Source: UBA961 sp014191195 | GTDB taxonomy: Bacteria; Bacteroidota; Ignavibacteria; Kapaibacteriales; UBA961 | Length of the DNA stretch: 64,000 bases | Reading direction: 5' to 3' | Assembly: GCA_964204605.1 (NCBI GenBank) | Contig: OZ123195.1 | Location: 1-64,000 of the forward strand | Shown here: in pieces, positions 25,308 to 34,767 of the stretch | Layout: the number at the start of each line of letters is the position of its first letter | Position numbering within the stretch: position 1 is the stretch's first letter | Position numbers and translations under genes: made by a program | The notes under the pieces: model-generated | What the model was told of the DNA's origin: nothing | Database searches by the model: none | What the model saw: the letters and a program-made list of their open reading frames with translations, nothing else

Positions 25308-27371
25308 ATGAATACAAATCCTACTTTATCTATACATTCACTAAAAAGATATGGTATTATCTTTTTAATAAGTGCTTTCATGTATAGTTTTACAATGCCT
25401 TTAAAAGCTTTTCAAACTGGCCTAAAAGAACATGCTATAATAACTTTGGATAAACAGCAGTTTTCGGTAAAAGCTGGTGATACTGCTTTAATTCGTATTT
25501 CCATAGATATAGAAAAGGGATGGCATGCTTATGATTTACAACAGAATATAAGAAATAAAAAATCAGGTTCAGGGATTGGGCCATCACCAACTTTGATTAA
25601 ATTTTCAAGTAAAAATATAGCTGTAATTGGCAGGATTGTCGCGCCTAAATCTGATGTTTCATATGATTCAACATTTGAGGTGCAGATTGGAACTTGGCAT
25701 GGTAAAGTATCTATGATTGTTCCTTTAATCGTTAAGAATACACTCAAAAAAGGAATATATAAAGATTCTCTCTTGGTTGAATCTCAAGTTTGTACCGATG
25801 AAGGTATTTGTACATATCCCAGTAAGAAGTATCCAATTACATTCACGATTACGCAAGAAGCAATAAATGTATCATCAGATACTTCAGTGCAAGATGGGGA
25901 TTTGTCATCTATCTATTCAGATAATGCTTCTGATAGTGCCATAAACAATGTTCAAAAGAATACAATAACTTCTATAAAAAAAGATACTAAGAAGTCTGGT
26001 GTCACAGAATCACAAGCAGAATATAATCAAGCCAAAGAAGATGGAGTTTTTTCATTTTTATGGGCTGCCATTTTAGCAGGATTTGCAGCTTTAACAACTC
26101 CATGCGTCTATCCAATGATTCCGATTACGGTATCATTTTTTACAAAAAGGGCAGAAAAAGCAAGTGCGAAAAGTGTAGCAGATTCATTAGTTTTTGCAAC
26201 CGGTATTATTGTTACATTTACAATTTTAGGACTATTATTTGCCTTGCTCTCTAATGCTGCAGGAATAAGAAATTTTGCAAATAATCCATGGATGAATATC
26301 TTTTTAGCTTCAATCTTTATCCTTTTTGCATTCAATTTGTTCGGGGCATTCGAGATTATGTTGCCTACTAGTTTATTAAATAAACTTAATTCGGCATCTT
26401 CTAAAGGCAATAGCTTCGGTAGTGTATTGTTAATGGGTATTACATTTTCAATTACTTCTTTTACATGTACACTTGGATTTGTAGCGGCCGCATTTGGTGA
26501 AGCAGCAAGTGCAGTAAAAGGCGGTGAAGGAGATTTATTCTATCCTATGATGGGTATGCTAGGATTTTCAGGAGCATTCGCTTTACCATTCTTTTTATTA
26601 GCATTATTCCCCTCACAATTATCCAAAATGCCAAAAGCCGGCACGTGGATGAATAATGTTAAAGTAGTGCTTGGATTTTTAGAATTAGCATTAGCAATTA
26701 GTTATTTAAGTAGAATGGATGCTACTTGGGAATTAGGACTACTTTCTAGAGAAACAATACTTGCCTTTTGGGTAGGTTGTGGACTATTAATTACAATGTA
26801 TATACTTGGATTATATAAATTAAAACTAGATTCACCAATTCAAAATATTAGTGCACCACGATTAGTATTTGCACTTCTCTTTGCATCAATGACTTTCTAT
26901 TTATTACAAGGAATGAATGGTAGAAGCGTTGGAGAATTCGAATCATTTATCTATTCAGATTCCGCTACTCCAATAGCTGCAGCTTCTATGGGTGGCTCTG
27001 CTGATAGTAAAGGAGAAGAGTGGACAGAAGACTTCCAAGCTGCCCTAAAATTAGCAAAAGAAAAAAATCAACCTATATTTCTAGATTTTACGGGCGTTAC
27101 ATGTACTAATTGTCGTAAAATGGAAAAAAATGTCTTTCCACGTCCAGTAATCGCTGCCTTAATGCAAAAAATGATTAAAGTAAGAATGTATACAGACCGC
27201 GATAAACCTGAAGATAAAGCAAATGAAAAAATGATGCAAGATGAATATAAATCAGCTGAATTGCCTTTATATGTAATGCTTACACCTCAAGGACAATTAA
27301 TCGATCAAACTGGATATACTCCTGACACAGAAAAATTTCAGAAATTCCTAAAAAAAGCATTAAATGAGTAG
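25308..27371 (+). CDS. dsbD: Thiol:disulfide interchange protein DsbD (full three-domain form)
   Basis: DsbD carries electrons from cytosolic thioredoxin across the inner membrane to periplasmic substrates. This 687-residue protein has a signal, an N-terminal alpha domain with Cys in CTDEGIC, and a linker. A multi-helix CcdA/DsbD core has Cys266 (TTPCVYPMIP) and Cys387 (TSFTCTLGFV). The C-terminal thioredoxin-like domain has Cys599-x-x-Cys602 (GVTCTNCRKME). All six expected cysteines are visible. It lies 30 bp after the stand-alone alpha-like gene and overlaps the next ORF by 8 bp. Confidence 0.95.
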   Translation: MNTNPTLSIHSLKRYGIIFLISAFMYSFTMPLKAFQTGLKEHAIITLDKQQFSVKAGDTALIRISIDIEKGWHAYDLQQNIRNKKSGSGIGPSPTLIKFSSKNIAVIGRIVAPKSDVSYDSTFEVQIGTWHGKVSMIVPLIVKNTLKKGIYKDSLLVESQVCTDEGICTYPSKKYPITFTITQEAINVSSDTSVQDGDLSSIYSDNASDSAINNVQKNTITSIKKDTKKSGVTESQAEYNQAKEDGVFSFLWAAILAGFAALTTPCVYPMIPITVSFFTKRAEKASAKSVADSLVFATGIIVTFTILGLLFALLSNAAGIRNFANNPWMNIFLASIFILFAFNLFGAFEIMLPTSLLNKLNSASSKGNSFGSVLLMGITFSITSFTCTLGFVAAAFGEAASAVKGGEGDLFYPMMGMLGFSGAFALPFFLLALFPSQLSKMPKAGTWMNNVKVVLGFLELALAISYLSRMDATWELGLLSRETILAFWVGCGLLITMYILGLYKLKLDSPIQNISAPRLVFALLFASMTFYLLQGMNGRSVGEFESFIYSDSATPIAAASMGGSADSKGEEWTEDFQAALKLAKEKNQPIFLDFTGVTCTNCRKMEKNVFPRPVIAALMQKMIKVRMYTDRDKPEDKANEKMMQDEYKSAELPLYVMLTPQGQLIDQTGYTPDTEKFQKFLKKALNE

Positions 27372-27642
27372 AAATCCATTGGCTGACCCAATGCCTGGTG
27401 ATATCTTTATTACCATCCAAAATCACCGTGTAGAGATCATAGATCGTTATGTGTCTATTGATGAGCATGGCAAAGAAACGCCATGTCTTATTGCTAAAAG
27501 AATAAAATTAGATAAAGAACCTCACGATATCCTCAATACATCTGTAAGTGTAATTAGTGTTAAAATTAGGGGTAGCAAGATTGAATATCAATCTACTGAA
27601 AATGATATTTCTTGGAAATCTGTCAAGAGAATTATTGTCTAG
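27364..27642 (+). CDS. Small hypothetical protein downstream of dsbD
   Basis: This 92-residue ORF overlaps the dsbD end by 8 bp (ATGAGTAG), the kind of coupling seen in real operons. It appears beta-rich and soluble, with no cysteine pair that would suggest a redox role (one Cys at ETPCLIAK). I do not recognise a family. It ends 16 bp before the convergent porin gene. Confidence 0.6.
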   Translation: MSRNPLADPMPGDIFITIQNHRVEIIDRYVSIDEHGKETPCLIAKRIKLDKEPHDILNTSVSVISVKIRGSKIEYQSTENDISWKSVKRIIV

Positions 27643-27658
27643 GAAAATGATATATACT

Positions 27659-28747
27659 TTAAAAAGTATAAGAAATGCTTGATGTAATCGAGAGATTAGA
27701 TTGTGTATTTGTCCCTATCATTTCTGTATCGGAATGATACAATTTTGCTTCTATCCTAAAGAGGCAATTTTTTTGGACTTGATAATCCACATTTGTTGAA
27801 AATCCTTTCACATTGAAACCATGTATATCGTTAGTGGGGATGATAAGTCCTTTAGAATCAATGAAATACTCTATTCTACAAGAGGCATTTATATTGGGGT
27901 TGATTGCATATCTTGCTATGAGTATAGGTGAAAACCAATAACCATATTGATTATTCTTATTGTCAGTTCCTATATCTAATCCAGTAATAAAAGAGAGTCT
28001 ATTTTCTTGTCCATATATAAGATAAAAATTATGATATGTTCTTATCTTTTTATTATCCTCTGATTTTGAATAACCGATATAATTACTATAATTAACAATA
28101 GTATTCTTATTCAATTTACTTTGAATCTGAATACCAATTGCTGGCAATGAATACAGATTATGTGCTGAGATATTTTGCCATCCATTTAAGAATAATAAAG
28201 ATGACTGAAAATCTGTGTCATCCGAGGTATAAGAAATTTTTGCCCCCGTTTCATAATAAGGTGAATTTTCTGCTAATATGCTTCTGGTTACATTCCAACA
28301 ATCCTTGCCAATTACACTTTCAAAACCGATATGAGAAGGCATAACCCCAATATCTAACCATATGTTTTTATTGGAAGAAAGTAATAATCCAGCCTGAGCT
28401 TCATATATATTTTTTGCCCAATCTTTTTCATTGATGAGATTAAATGTAGAATAATCTCCAATCATCAAGCCTAATGTACTTCTAAAAGATTTATTAGTAT
28501 ATGCAGCCTTACCAATCAGAATATTAGTAGAAATGCTATTATTTCTTTTATGATTAACAATGAAATTTCCTTTTTCAACAATTTTTGGATTCGTAAAATC
28601 AATAGTATAATACAGTTCTGAATATCCACTGAATTCAATAGAATTATCCTGTATAAGTTCACTACTTCTAACAGTCGTAATGTGTAAAATCAGAAGCAAG
28701 CATATAGACAATAGTCTATGAATAAAAGTATCTTTGTTCTCAATCAT
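27659..28747 (-). CDS. Outer-membrane beta-barrel porin (BBP2/OmpL-like)
   Basis: With a start at 28747 the product is about 362 residues with a signal peptide (HRLLSICLLLILHITTVRSS). ATGs at 28756 and 28780 are also in frame. The mature part shows alternating strands, an early FSGYSELYYTIDF segment, WLDIGVMPSHIGFES and a C-terminal ITSSISYTF ending in an aromatic residue, all as in the putative beta-barrel porin-2 group. It should allow diffusion of small solutes. A three-hairpin leader ending in a terminator lies just upstream. Confidence 0.75.
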   Translation of the reverse strand: MIENKDTFIHRLLSICLLLILHITTVRSSELIQDNSIEFSGYSELYYTIDFTNPKIVEKGNFIVNHKRNNSISTNILIGKAAYTNKSFRSTLGLMIGDYSTFNLINEKDWAKNIYEAQAGLLLSSNKNIWLDIGVMPSHIGFESVIGKDCWNVTRSILAENSPYYETGAKISYTSDDTDFQSSLLFLNGWQNISAHNLYSLPAIGIQIQSKLNKNTIVNYSNYIGYSKSEDNKKIRTYHNFYLIYGQENRLSFITGLDIGTDNKNNQYGYWFSPILIARYAINPNINASCRIEYFIDSKGLIIPTNDIHGFNVKGFSTNVDYQVQKNCLFRIEAKLYHSDTEMIGTNTQSNLSITSSISYTF

Positions 28748-28800
28748 AGTTAGCATAATAAATCGTGTATCTAGCCACAAATTAGCAGTTTGACTAAATA

Positions 28801-28833
28801 TAAAAAGCCATATTCAATAAAGAATACGGCTTT
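28801..28833 (-). terminator. Minus-strand terminator between subtilase and porin genes
   Basis: AAAGCCATATTC (28804-28815) and GAATACGGCTTT (28822-28833) form a 12-bp stem that is fully paired (one G-U) only as minus-strand RNA, and it is followed there by TTTTTATA. It could end the subtilase transcript or act as an attenuator for the porin. Confidence 0.75.
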
Positions 28834-28912
28834 GTTCTTTTGCGCATTCAGGAAGCCTGTGTAAACTTCCCTCCGATATTAGATGTGTGTGATTCTAAAA
28901 ATCGGTGCTATC
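28801..28912 (-). ncRNA. Candidate structured RNA leader upstream of the porin
   Basis: Read on the minus strand, three hairpins occur in about 110 nt. The first has stems CCGAT/ATCGG plus TTAGA/TCTAA (28873-28905). The second has GGAAG/CTTCC (28851-28870). The third is the terminator at 28804-28833. The element ends about 20-55 bp before the possible porin starts. I do not recognise a known riboswitch class, and it may instead be a small RNA or the tail of the upstream transcript. Confidence 0.4.
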
Positions 28913-28983
28913 AATTAAGATAACTTAAAATTAGGATATTGAATATTATCTAAATATTATTGTTTCATTACTTTTTTGATAGT

Positions 28984-31900
28984 CTATTTTATAAAAGTAA
29001 ACTTTTTTAAGATAGGTGTTTTTTCCATATTAGAGGAAATGTCTTGAACAGAAAATAAATACACTCCTGAAGTTAATTCCTCGCCATTATTAAGCTTGCC
29101 ATTCCATTTTATGCCACCATTCCCATCATTTTCTGATAATGTAGCCAAAACATCACCCTTGATAGAATATATATTTATATATGCCTCTGGTGGAAGGCCA
29201 GCAAAATGTATATAAGGATTCTTAGCACTATACCATGGTTGTGGATAAGCAAAAGAATTATCAGCATTACCAGTTAAGGTAAATCCTATCATTCTGCCAG
29301 AACCTTTCGTTAATTTCTTTCCATTATTTGATAGTAAAGAATTACATGTAATAAGATATTCTTTTCCATTTGGGATTAAAGGTTTTGAAGGATCTAAAAA
29401 TAATGTGGCAATATTCCCAAGTATAGATATGGAATTAATTGTTCCAAAAGGTTCAATAGTATAATAATTATTAGTAGATGCTGAAGAACTATCAAGAAGA
29501 TCTGAAAATGTTATACTAATTGTAGATGTATTTACTATGGTTGCTTTGGTGATATAGAGCTCTTGATCCGGAATACTTAAAGAATCAGTTATAAAAGTAA
29601 TTGTATCTAATAATGAAGGAGAACCAAAAAAATCTGTAAATGAATGACAAATCATTGAATATCTAGTGCTTTGACTTAATGGTTTAGATAAAGTAAGTAA
29701 TACAGACTTTTCTCCACTGGGAATAGCAGTGTTAATAATTATATCATTTTGTGAATACATCGAAAAGATATGAGAAGGAATAAAAGTTGAAGAAATATAT
29801 CCTGAGAATTCAACTTGCAAAGTCTGTAATTCTGACTCCGAATATGCTAGCACAGCAATAGGTTTAATAGGAGAATGGATATAGCAGTCCGCGCCACTAG
29901 AAAGATTGCTGGCATTGCCATTATTAAATAGAGATTTTACAAAAAATCTATATAAAGTATTGTTTTTTAATCCAGATACAGTAAATGATTGCATAGATGT
30001 AGAATCTACAAGTACAATGTCTAATTGATTCGGCCCCGGATTTTCTTGAAAATATATTTCATAAAAATCAGCATTTCCTTTCCAATTGATAATAGCAGTA
30101 GAATCATTCAAGGATATAGCTTGTAATCCAAGAGGAATATCTTGTATTGACTCATTGTCAAATTCAGCAAAAATAGTTTTGAGCCCATCGCCAAAACCAA
30201 AATCTACTTTCCCATTTTTGTCAAAATCACCGGTGACAGTAGTATTGCTATAGCACATGGGATAATACCATTTTGGGATAATCTTCGATTTGTTTTGTCC
30301 AAAGATATAAAGATTTGGAAATGCATTTATGATAATTTCATCACCAGGAATATCATCTATATTTGCACAAGAAGTACCATTTTTATAGTCTAAACCAGCT
30401 CTTACTCCATATATTTTTTCTTCATGAATACTAGTAAAAGAATTATCTGCAAATGATTTTAGTATTGTAAATGTCCATAATGGGGATGAATATTCTCTAA
30501 AGTCATTGATCGATGGCGATGCATATCTTCCAAACAGTAATTCTGGTGTTCCATCTGCGTCGATATCAGGTGCCCCAGTAAATTCTGTTGCACCACTTTG
30601 ATCTGTTTGAAGAGAAAATGTTTGAGTAAAAGCACCATTTTCATATTCAAACACCATAAAATCTCCATCTGTATCTCCATATGCTATTTCAACTTTACCA
30701 TCTTTGTCAAAATCTGCGCAAGCAATTTTGGGTGGCCTCATTGAATTTGGAGAACCATTGGATCCTCTTGGTGAAGAATTTGGGGCTTGTGCCAATAAGT
30801 AGTATTTATTATTCTTAAAACTAAACACTAATAAGCTTGTATCTGAAAATCCTATAATATCGTCCAATCCATCTTTGTCTATATCATACATACCAGCCGT
30901 CCAGAACTCTTTCAGATTGCTTATGCCACTTGGGATTTGTAATTCTGAAAATAAAATCTTTTCAAAATTGGACATACCATTTGATTCTTTTGTAAATAGC
31001 CTTGCTTCGCCTAAAGAATGACATAATATCTCTGAAATTCCATCGCCATTGGAGTCTCCTATACCTTTTACTATCCAACTTTGTTTGATTGAATCTGTGC
31101 AAGTAAATTTCGAATTGGCAAAGCTGTATATTTTAGTATCACCATAAGTGCCTGTAGAATAATCAGTTCCGATAATAGTAGAATTTTTAGCATTATCTAA
31201 AAAGCCCATTGTAGGATAAAGAAATGTCATAGGCAGAGAATAATCTTTACCAATAACTCCTGTCATCGGAGCAAATTCTTCACTGGTTTTACATACAGTA
31301 TCGATAATCAAAGAGTCACTAGCCGTGTTGGCAAATATTCTGCAATCATAAAGGCCTGATTTGCTATCATTTATAATAAGAGAATGTTCTATTGTCTTTC
31401 TGTCATCATCGGCATAAAAAGACCAAGGATCATTTGTATTCTTTTGTCTTATCTGTAAACCAACCCGACAAGCCCTTGAAAAGAATAATCGTATAACCGT
31501 GCTTTTTCTATTATCTAGCCAAGCTGAATCTGCATTAAATGAAACAAGTGATAATACATTATTAGAAGAAACAGTATGAATCCTATTTCTATATTCAATT
31601 GTTTTATTGGTAGTTTGTTTAATTGACAGTTTGATAGTTATAGAAGTATCAAAAAGCGAATGTAGTGGTAAAAACCCTAATGTGTCGTTGATTACCCTAA
31701 GAGATGAATCCTTTTGAAGAGTAATCCAAGAATTTGGTAATTCTCCATAACCATATTCTAAACTCCATGAAGAAAACAGAGGAATACCAGTACTACCAAT
31801 AATCGGAAAAAATCCATTGGAATCCTGACGAAGCTCGATATCATTGTTTGGCGATAGAATACCTGCTGAAAATGCTCCTTTTAGCTGTAAAGCAGAAAGA

Positions 31901-33294
31901 ATATCTACTCTGCCAGCTCCATATAGTGGGTCCCAACCACGTTCACCTATATCTTTAGCTGAACTCTGCAAAATACCTTGAACATCACTATTCTTAAAAT
32001 TTGGATTCTGTGAAATTAGTAAAGCAGCCGCCCCAGCAACTATAGGTGCAGAAGCAGATGTACCTTGGAAATTTTTATATGCATTATTTCTTGCTGTAGT
32101 AGGGATTGCAATTCCAGGAGCTGATAAGCTTATATGAGAACCATAAGAACTAAAAGAAGCTTTATTGTCATTTTGAGTGGTAGTACCAATAGCCATAACA
32201 TGAGAATAGCTGGCAGGATATCTTTTTAAAATATTTCCATCATTACCAGCAGAAGCAATCAGAACACAGTTCATAGAATAAGCAAAAGCAATAGCATCTG
32301 CTGTTAAAGGAGAGTACACAATATCTCCAAAACTCATGCAAATGACTTTAGATTTTTGCATAGCGGCATACACAATAGCCATTGCGATATCATCTTCTTC
32401 GGCATTTCCAGTTGCATCAAAGGCTCTAACATTCAATAATTTACAAGTAGGCGCTATACCAGAAATACCAATTTTATTATTAGTAACTGCACCAATAATT
32501 CCAGCGACACTAGTTCCATGGCCTTGCTCATCTTCGATAAGTGGATCAGGAAATGCAAAATCACCAATATTAGGAATAAATTGATCTACAAGATCATATC
32601 CAGCTATATCATCTGTCCATCCATTCTTATCATCATCTATATCATTAAGATCACCAAAAACGCCATCTCTAGTTTCTGAAATAGGCCATGGATCAAATTT
32701 CCCATTGTTATTTATATCTTCTTTGGAATTTACCCAAATATTAGGTGATAAATCTTTATGCTTGATATCGCAACCTGTATCTATTACTGCTACAAGTACA
32801 TTATCACCTCTAGTAATTCCCCAAGCCTCAGGTAAACCAATTCTTTCCATAAACCATTGTGAACCCCATAAAGAATCATTGGGAATGTCAAAATTATCTA
32901 ATGAATAATGATGATTATCACCAATATAATCGCATAAACCACTTTGTCTTAATATGTATTTTGAATTATGAGTATCTGGTATCGAAATAATAGCATAAAG
33001 CAATAAAGCATTAAAAGTATGTAATTGAGGAGACGATAGAAAGCTTTCCTGTTTAGAGCTAATTCTTTTTGCTAAACTTTCAAAAGGAAAAGAAATTTTC
33101 CATTGTTGTTCTATTGCTAAACTTTTTAGGTTTTTTTTATTTTCAGCAGAACAATGGATAATCACATCAGAAGCAACACTTTTTGTAAAACATAATACAA
33201 AAAGTATTGGTAGAATATAGAAACACTTGCGATTAAATCGAAAAGTGATAGCACAAAATGAATTGTTAATTTTTGTTGATAAACACATCATCAA
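28984..33294 (-). CDS. Large secreted subtilisin-like (S8) protease with FG-GAP repeats and T9SS-type tail
   Basis: This 1436-residue protein has a signal peptide ending near SVAS (about residue 42). The S8 catalytic domain (about 155-460) has Asp172 (AVIDTGCD), His259 (GHGTSVAG) and Ser413 (GTSASAP). Then come calcium-binding FG-GAP/VCBS-like repeats with D-x-D-x-D-G loops (DIDKDGLDD, DFDKDGKVE, DIDADGTPE, DFDKNGKVD). A fibronectin-III-like domain near 1060-1140 and Ig-like regions follow. The C-terminal 90 residues carry FlgD-like and T9SS features (NIYSIKGDVLATL, WNGKLNNGEELTSGVYLFSV). It is likely secreted and surface-attached by type IX secretion. Confidence 0.93.
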   Translation of the reverse strand: MMMCLSTKINNSFCAITFRFNRKCFYILPILFVLCFTKSVASDVIIHCSAENKKNLKSLAIEQQWKISFPFESLAKRISSKQESFLSSPQLHTFNALLLYAIISIPDTHNSKYILRQSGLCDYIGDNHHYSLDNFDIPNDSLWGSQWFMERIGLPEAWGITRGDNVLVAVIDTGCDIKHKDLSPNIWVNSKEDINNNGKFDPWPISETRDGVFGDLNDIDDDKNGWTDDIAGYDLVDQFIPNIGDFAFPDPLIEDEQGHGTSVAGIIGAVTNNKIGISGIAPTCKLLNVRAFDATGNAEEDDIAMAIVYAAMQKSKVICMSFGDIVYSPLTADAIAFAYSMNCVLIASAGNDGNILKRYPASYSHVMAIGTTTQNDNKASFSSYGSHISLSAPGIAIPTTARNNAYKNFQGTSASAPIVAGAAALLISQNPNFKNSDVQGILQSSAKDIGERGWDPLYGAGRVDILSALQLKGAFSAGILSPNNDIELRQDSNGFFPIIGSTGIPLFSSWSLEYGYGELPNSWITLQKDSSLRVINDTLGFLPLHSLFDTSITIKLSIKQTTNKTIEYRNRIHTVSSNNVLSLVSFNADSAWLDNRKSTVIRLFFSRACRVGLQIRQKNTNDPWSFYADDDRKTIEHSLIINDSKSGLYDCRIFANTASDSLIIDTVCKTSEEFAPMTGVIGKDYSLPMTFLYPTMGFLDNAKNSTIIGTDYSTGTYGDTKIYSFANSKFTCTDSIKQSWIVKGIGDSNGDGISEILCHSLGEARLFTKESNGMSNFEKILFSELQIPSGISNLKEFWTAGMYDIDKDGLDDIIGFSDTSLLVFSFKNNKYYLLAQAPNSSPRGSNGSPNSMRPPKIACADFDKDGKVEIAYGDTDGDFMVFEYENGAFTQTFSLQTDQSGATEFTGAPDIDADGTPELLFGRYASPSINDFREYSSPLWTFTILKSFADNSFTSIHEEKIYGVRAGLDYKNGTSCANIDDIPGDEIIINAFPNLYIFGQNKSKIIPKWYYPMCYSNTTVTGDFDKNGKVDFGFGDGLKTIFAEFDNESIQDIPLGLQAISLNDSTAIINWKGNADFYEIYFQENPGPNQLDIVLVDSTSMQSFTVSGLKNNTLYRFFVKSLFNNGNASNLSSGADCYIHSPIKPIAVLAYSESELQTLQVEFSGYISSTFIPSHIFSMYSQNDIIINTAIPSGEKSVLLTLSKPLSQSTRYSMICHSFTDFFGSPSLLDTITFITDSLSIPDQELYITKATIVNTSTISITFSDLLDSSSASTNNYYTIEPFGTINSISILGNIATLFLDPSKPLIPNGKEYLITCNSLLSNNGKKLTKGSGRMIGFTLTGNADNSFAYPQPWYSAKNPYIHFAGLPPEAYINIYSIKGDVLATLSENDGNGGIKWNGKLNNGEELTSGVYLFSVQDISSNMEKTPILKKFTFIK

Positions 33295-33384
33295 GATTTT
33301 TATTTGTTTGAAGGGTTTGCAAAGTGTAAATTAGTAATAATTAGAATCAATTATTTTGTTTTCCTCACATTCTCAAGGAGCCTT

Positions 33385-33750
33385 ATGCGCAAACCTTGGA
33401 ACTTAGCAACGGTTGTATTTGGTGGATTAGCTGTAATATTATTATTCACAGGAACCGGATGTACACCAAAAATCAATGAAGAACAGCTTACCAAGCTTCG
33501 TCAATCAAAAGAGCAATCAGCAAAATTAGAAGCTGATATCAAGAAAAAAGAATCTGAAAGAGCTTCTATTGAGCGTGAATTAGCAGCGCGTCAAAATGAA
33601 GTAAAGCAAAGTGAACAGAAAAAGGAATTTATTCAGCAGAAATTGCAAACATGGCCAAATTCATGGCCGGATTGGACACCTGCACCACCTCCAGCACCTG
33701 TTTCAGAGGTAGTTCCGGCTCCAACTACAAAGAAAAAAGGCAAAAAATAA
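33385..33750 (+). CDS. Small coiled-coil lipoprotein
   Basis: ATG 33385 lies 4 bp after an AAGGAG Shine-Dalgarno-like sequence, unusual here, and gives a 121-residue lipoprotein (lipobox GTGC, Cys26). A charged coiled coil of about 50 residues follows (QLTKLRQSKEQSAKLEADIKKK), then a Trp/Pro-rich segment (TWPNSWPDWTPAPPPAP) and a KKKGKK tail. It looks like an envelope spacer that might reach the cell wall, but I recognise no family. The LysM gene follows 76 bp downstream, suggesting a shared envelope role. Confidence 0.72.
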   Translation: MRKPWNLATVVFGGLAVILLFTGTGCTPKINEEQLTKLRQSKEQSAKLEADIKKKESERASIERELAARQNEVKQSEQKKEFIQQKLQTWPNSWPDWTPAPPPAPVSEVVPAPTTKKKGKK

Positions 33751-33826
33751 TTGCCAACACTTAATTAATCTTTGAACAATTTCTTATCACGTCTGAATAC
33801 TCTTTTTAGTGAAGGAGACATAAACA

Positions 33827-34666
33827 ATGAAACATTTATTATTAATGCTTGCTGGTGCTTTAATCGTATTTTCAACTCCCGCATTTTCACAGGAAGCACC
33901 TCCTGATTGCAATGCAAGCGAGAATACAATGCGCACAAAACCTTATACACGCGATCAAGGTGATATCTGTATAAAGGAATGGGCACAAAAAGTAAAAGAA
34001 TTAGAAGAAAAATTGAATGGCTTACAAATGTCTATTCAAAAATTAAATGCTGATTTACAATCTGAAAATACTGCATTATCTAATTCAGAATCAGAAATCG
34101 CTGCTTTATTAGAAGCGACAAAAGAACAAATGGATGCATTTGGCCAAAAAATTGGTGTCTTAGAAGGTAAAGTTCGTGGATTGAAAAGTCTTGGTGAATC
34201 TGCATTAGCAGATCGTCAAGATGAAGTAAAAGGGTATGAAGCTGAACTTAATGCAATGAGAGGTAATAAGATATCTTTATATACACCTTTTTTCAATCGT
34301 ATTGTAGACATTGCAAAAGAAATACGCTCTCTCTATCGTGAAACAAAGGCTAAAGAATATATTGTAGGTACATGGGCAGAAAATCGCGACTGTTTGTGGA
34401 ATATTGCTAGCAGGGCTGATATCTATGGTGATCCTTTCCAATGGCCAAAAGTTTGGCAAGGAAATACCGATCAAATCAGAAATCCGGATATTATTATTCC
34501 TGGTCAAAGATTAAAATTACCTGCTGCTGGGCCTAAAACTTCCGATGAAGTAAAAGCAGAACGCTCTTATTGGAGAAAAAAACGTGCAGCAATGGTTGTT
34601 CGTACAAGTGAAGCTGTTCCTTCAGCAACACCTTCTACTCCATCAAAAGTAAATTCAATTAAATAA
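33827..34666 (+). CDS. Exported coiled-coil protein with LysM-like peptidoglycan-binding domain
   Basis: This 279-residue protein has a signal peptide (LLLMLAGALIVFSTPAFSQ). A long coiled coil (about 48-150) with an Ala/Glu/Lys heptad pattern follows. A LysM-like module at about 183-238 reads YIVGTWAENRDCLWNIASR then NPDIIIPGQRLKLP, so it should bind peptidoglycan. A Thr/Ser/Pro tail ends it. It pairs with the preceding lipoprotein and ends at a strong terminator. Confidence 0.85.
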   Translation: MKHLLLMLAGALIVFSTPAFSQEAPPDCNASENTMRTKPYTRDQGDICIKEWAQKVKELEEKLNGLQMSIQKLNADLQSENTALSNSESEIAALLEATKEQMDAFGQKIGVLEGKVRGLKSLGESALADRQDEVKGYEAELNAMRGNKISLYTPFFNRIVDIAKEIRSLYRETKAKEYIVGTWAENRDCLWNIASRADIYGDPFQWPKVWQGNTDQIRNPDIIIPGQRLKLPAAGPKTSDEVKAERSYWRKKRAAMVVRTSEAVPSATPSTPSKVNSIK

Positions 34667-34713
34667 TGAGTCCAGCTATGCATAAATATGCAACAGTTAG
34701 ATTGATATAGTTC

Positions 34714-34752
34714 AAGTCCTTTAAGATAATTAATCTTAAAGGGCTTTTTTAT
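34714..34752 (+). terminator. Rho-independent terminator after the LysM gene
   Basis: AAGTCCTTTAAGAT (34714-34727) pairs with ATCTTAAAGGGCTT (34732-34745), with mismatches or wobbles at two positions, and a T run follows. It separates the LysM gene from phoH. Confidence 0.8.
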
Positions 34753-34767
34753 TATTATGATTTTATA

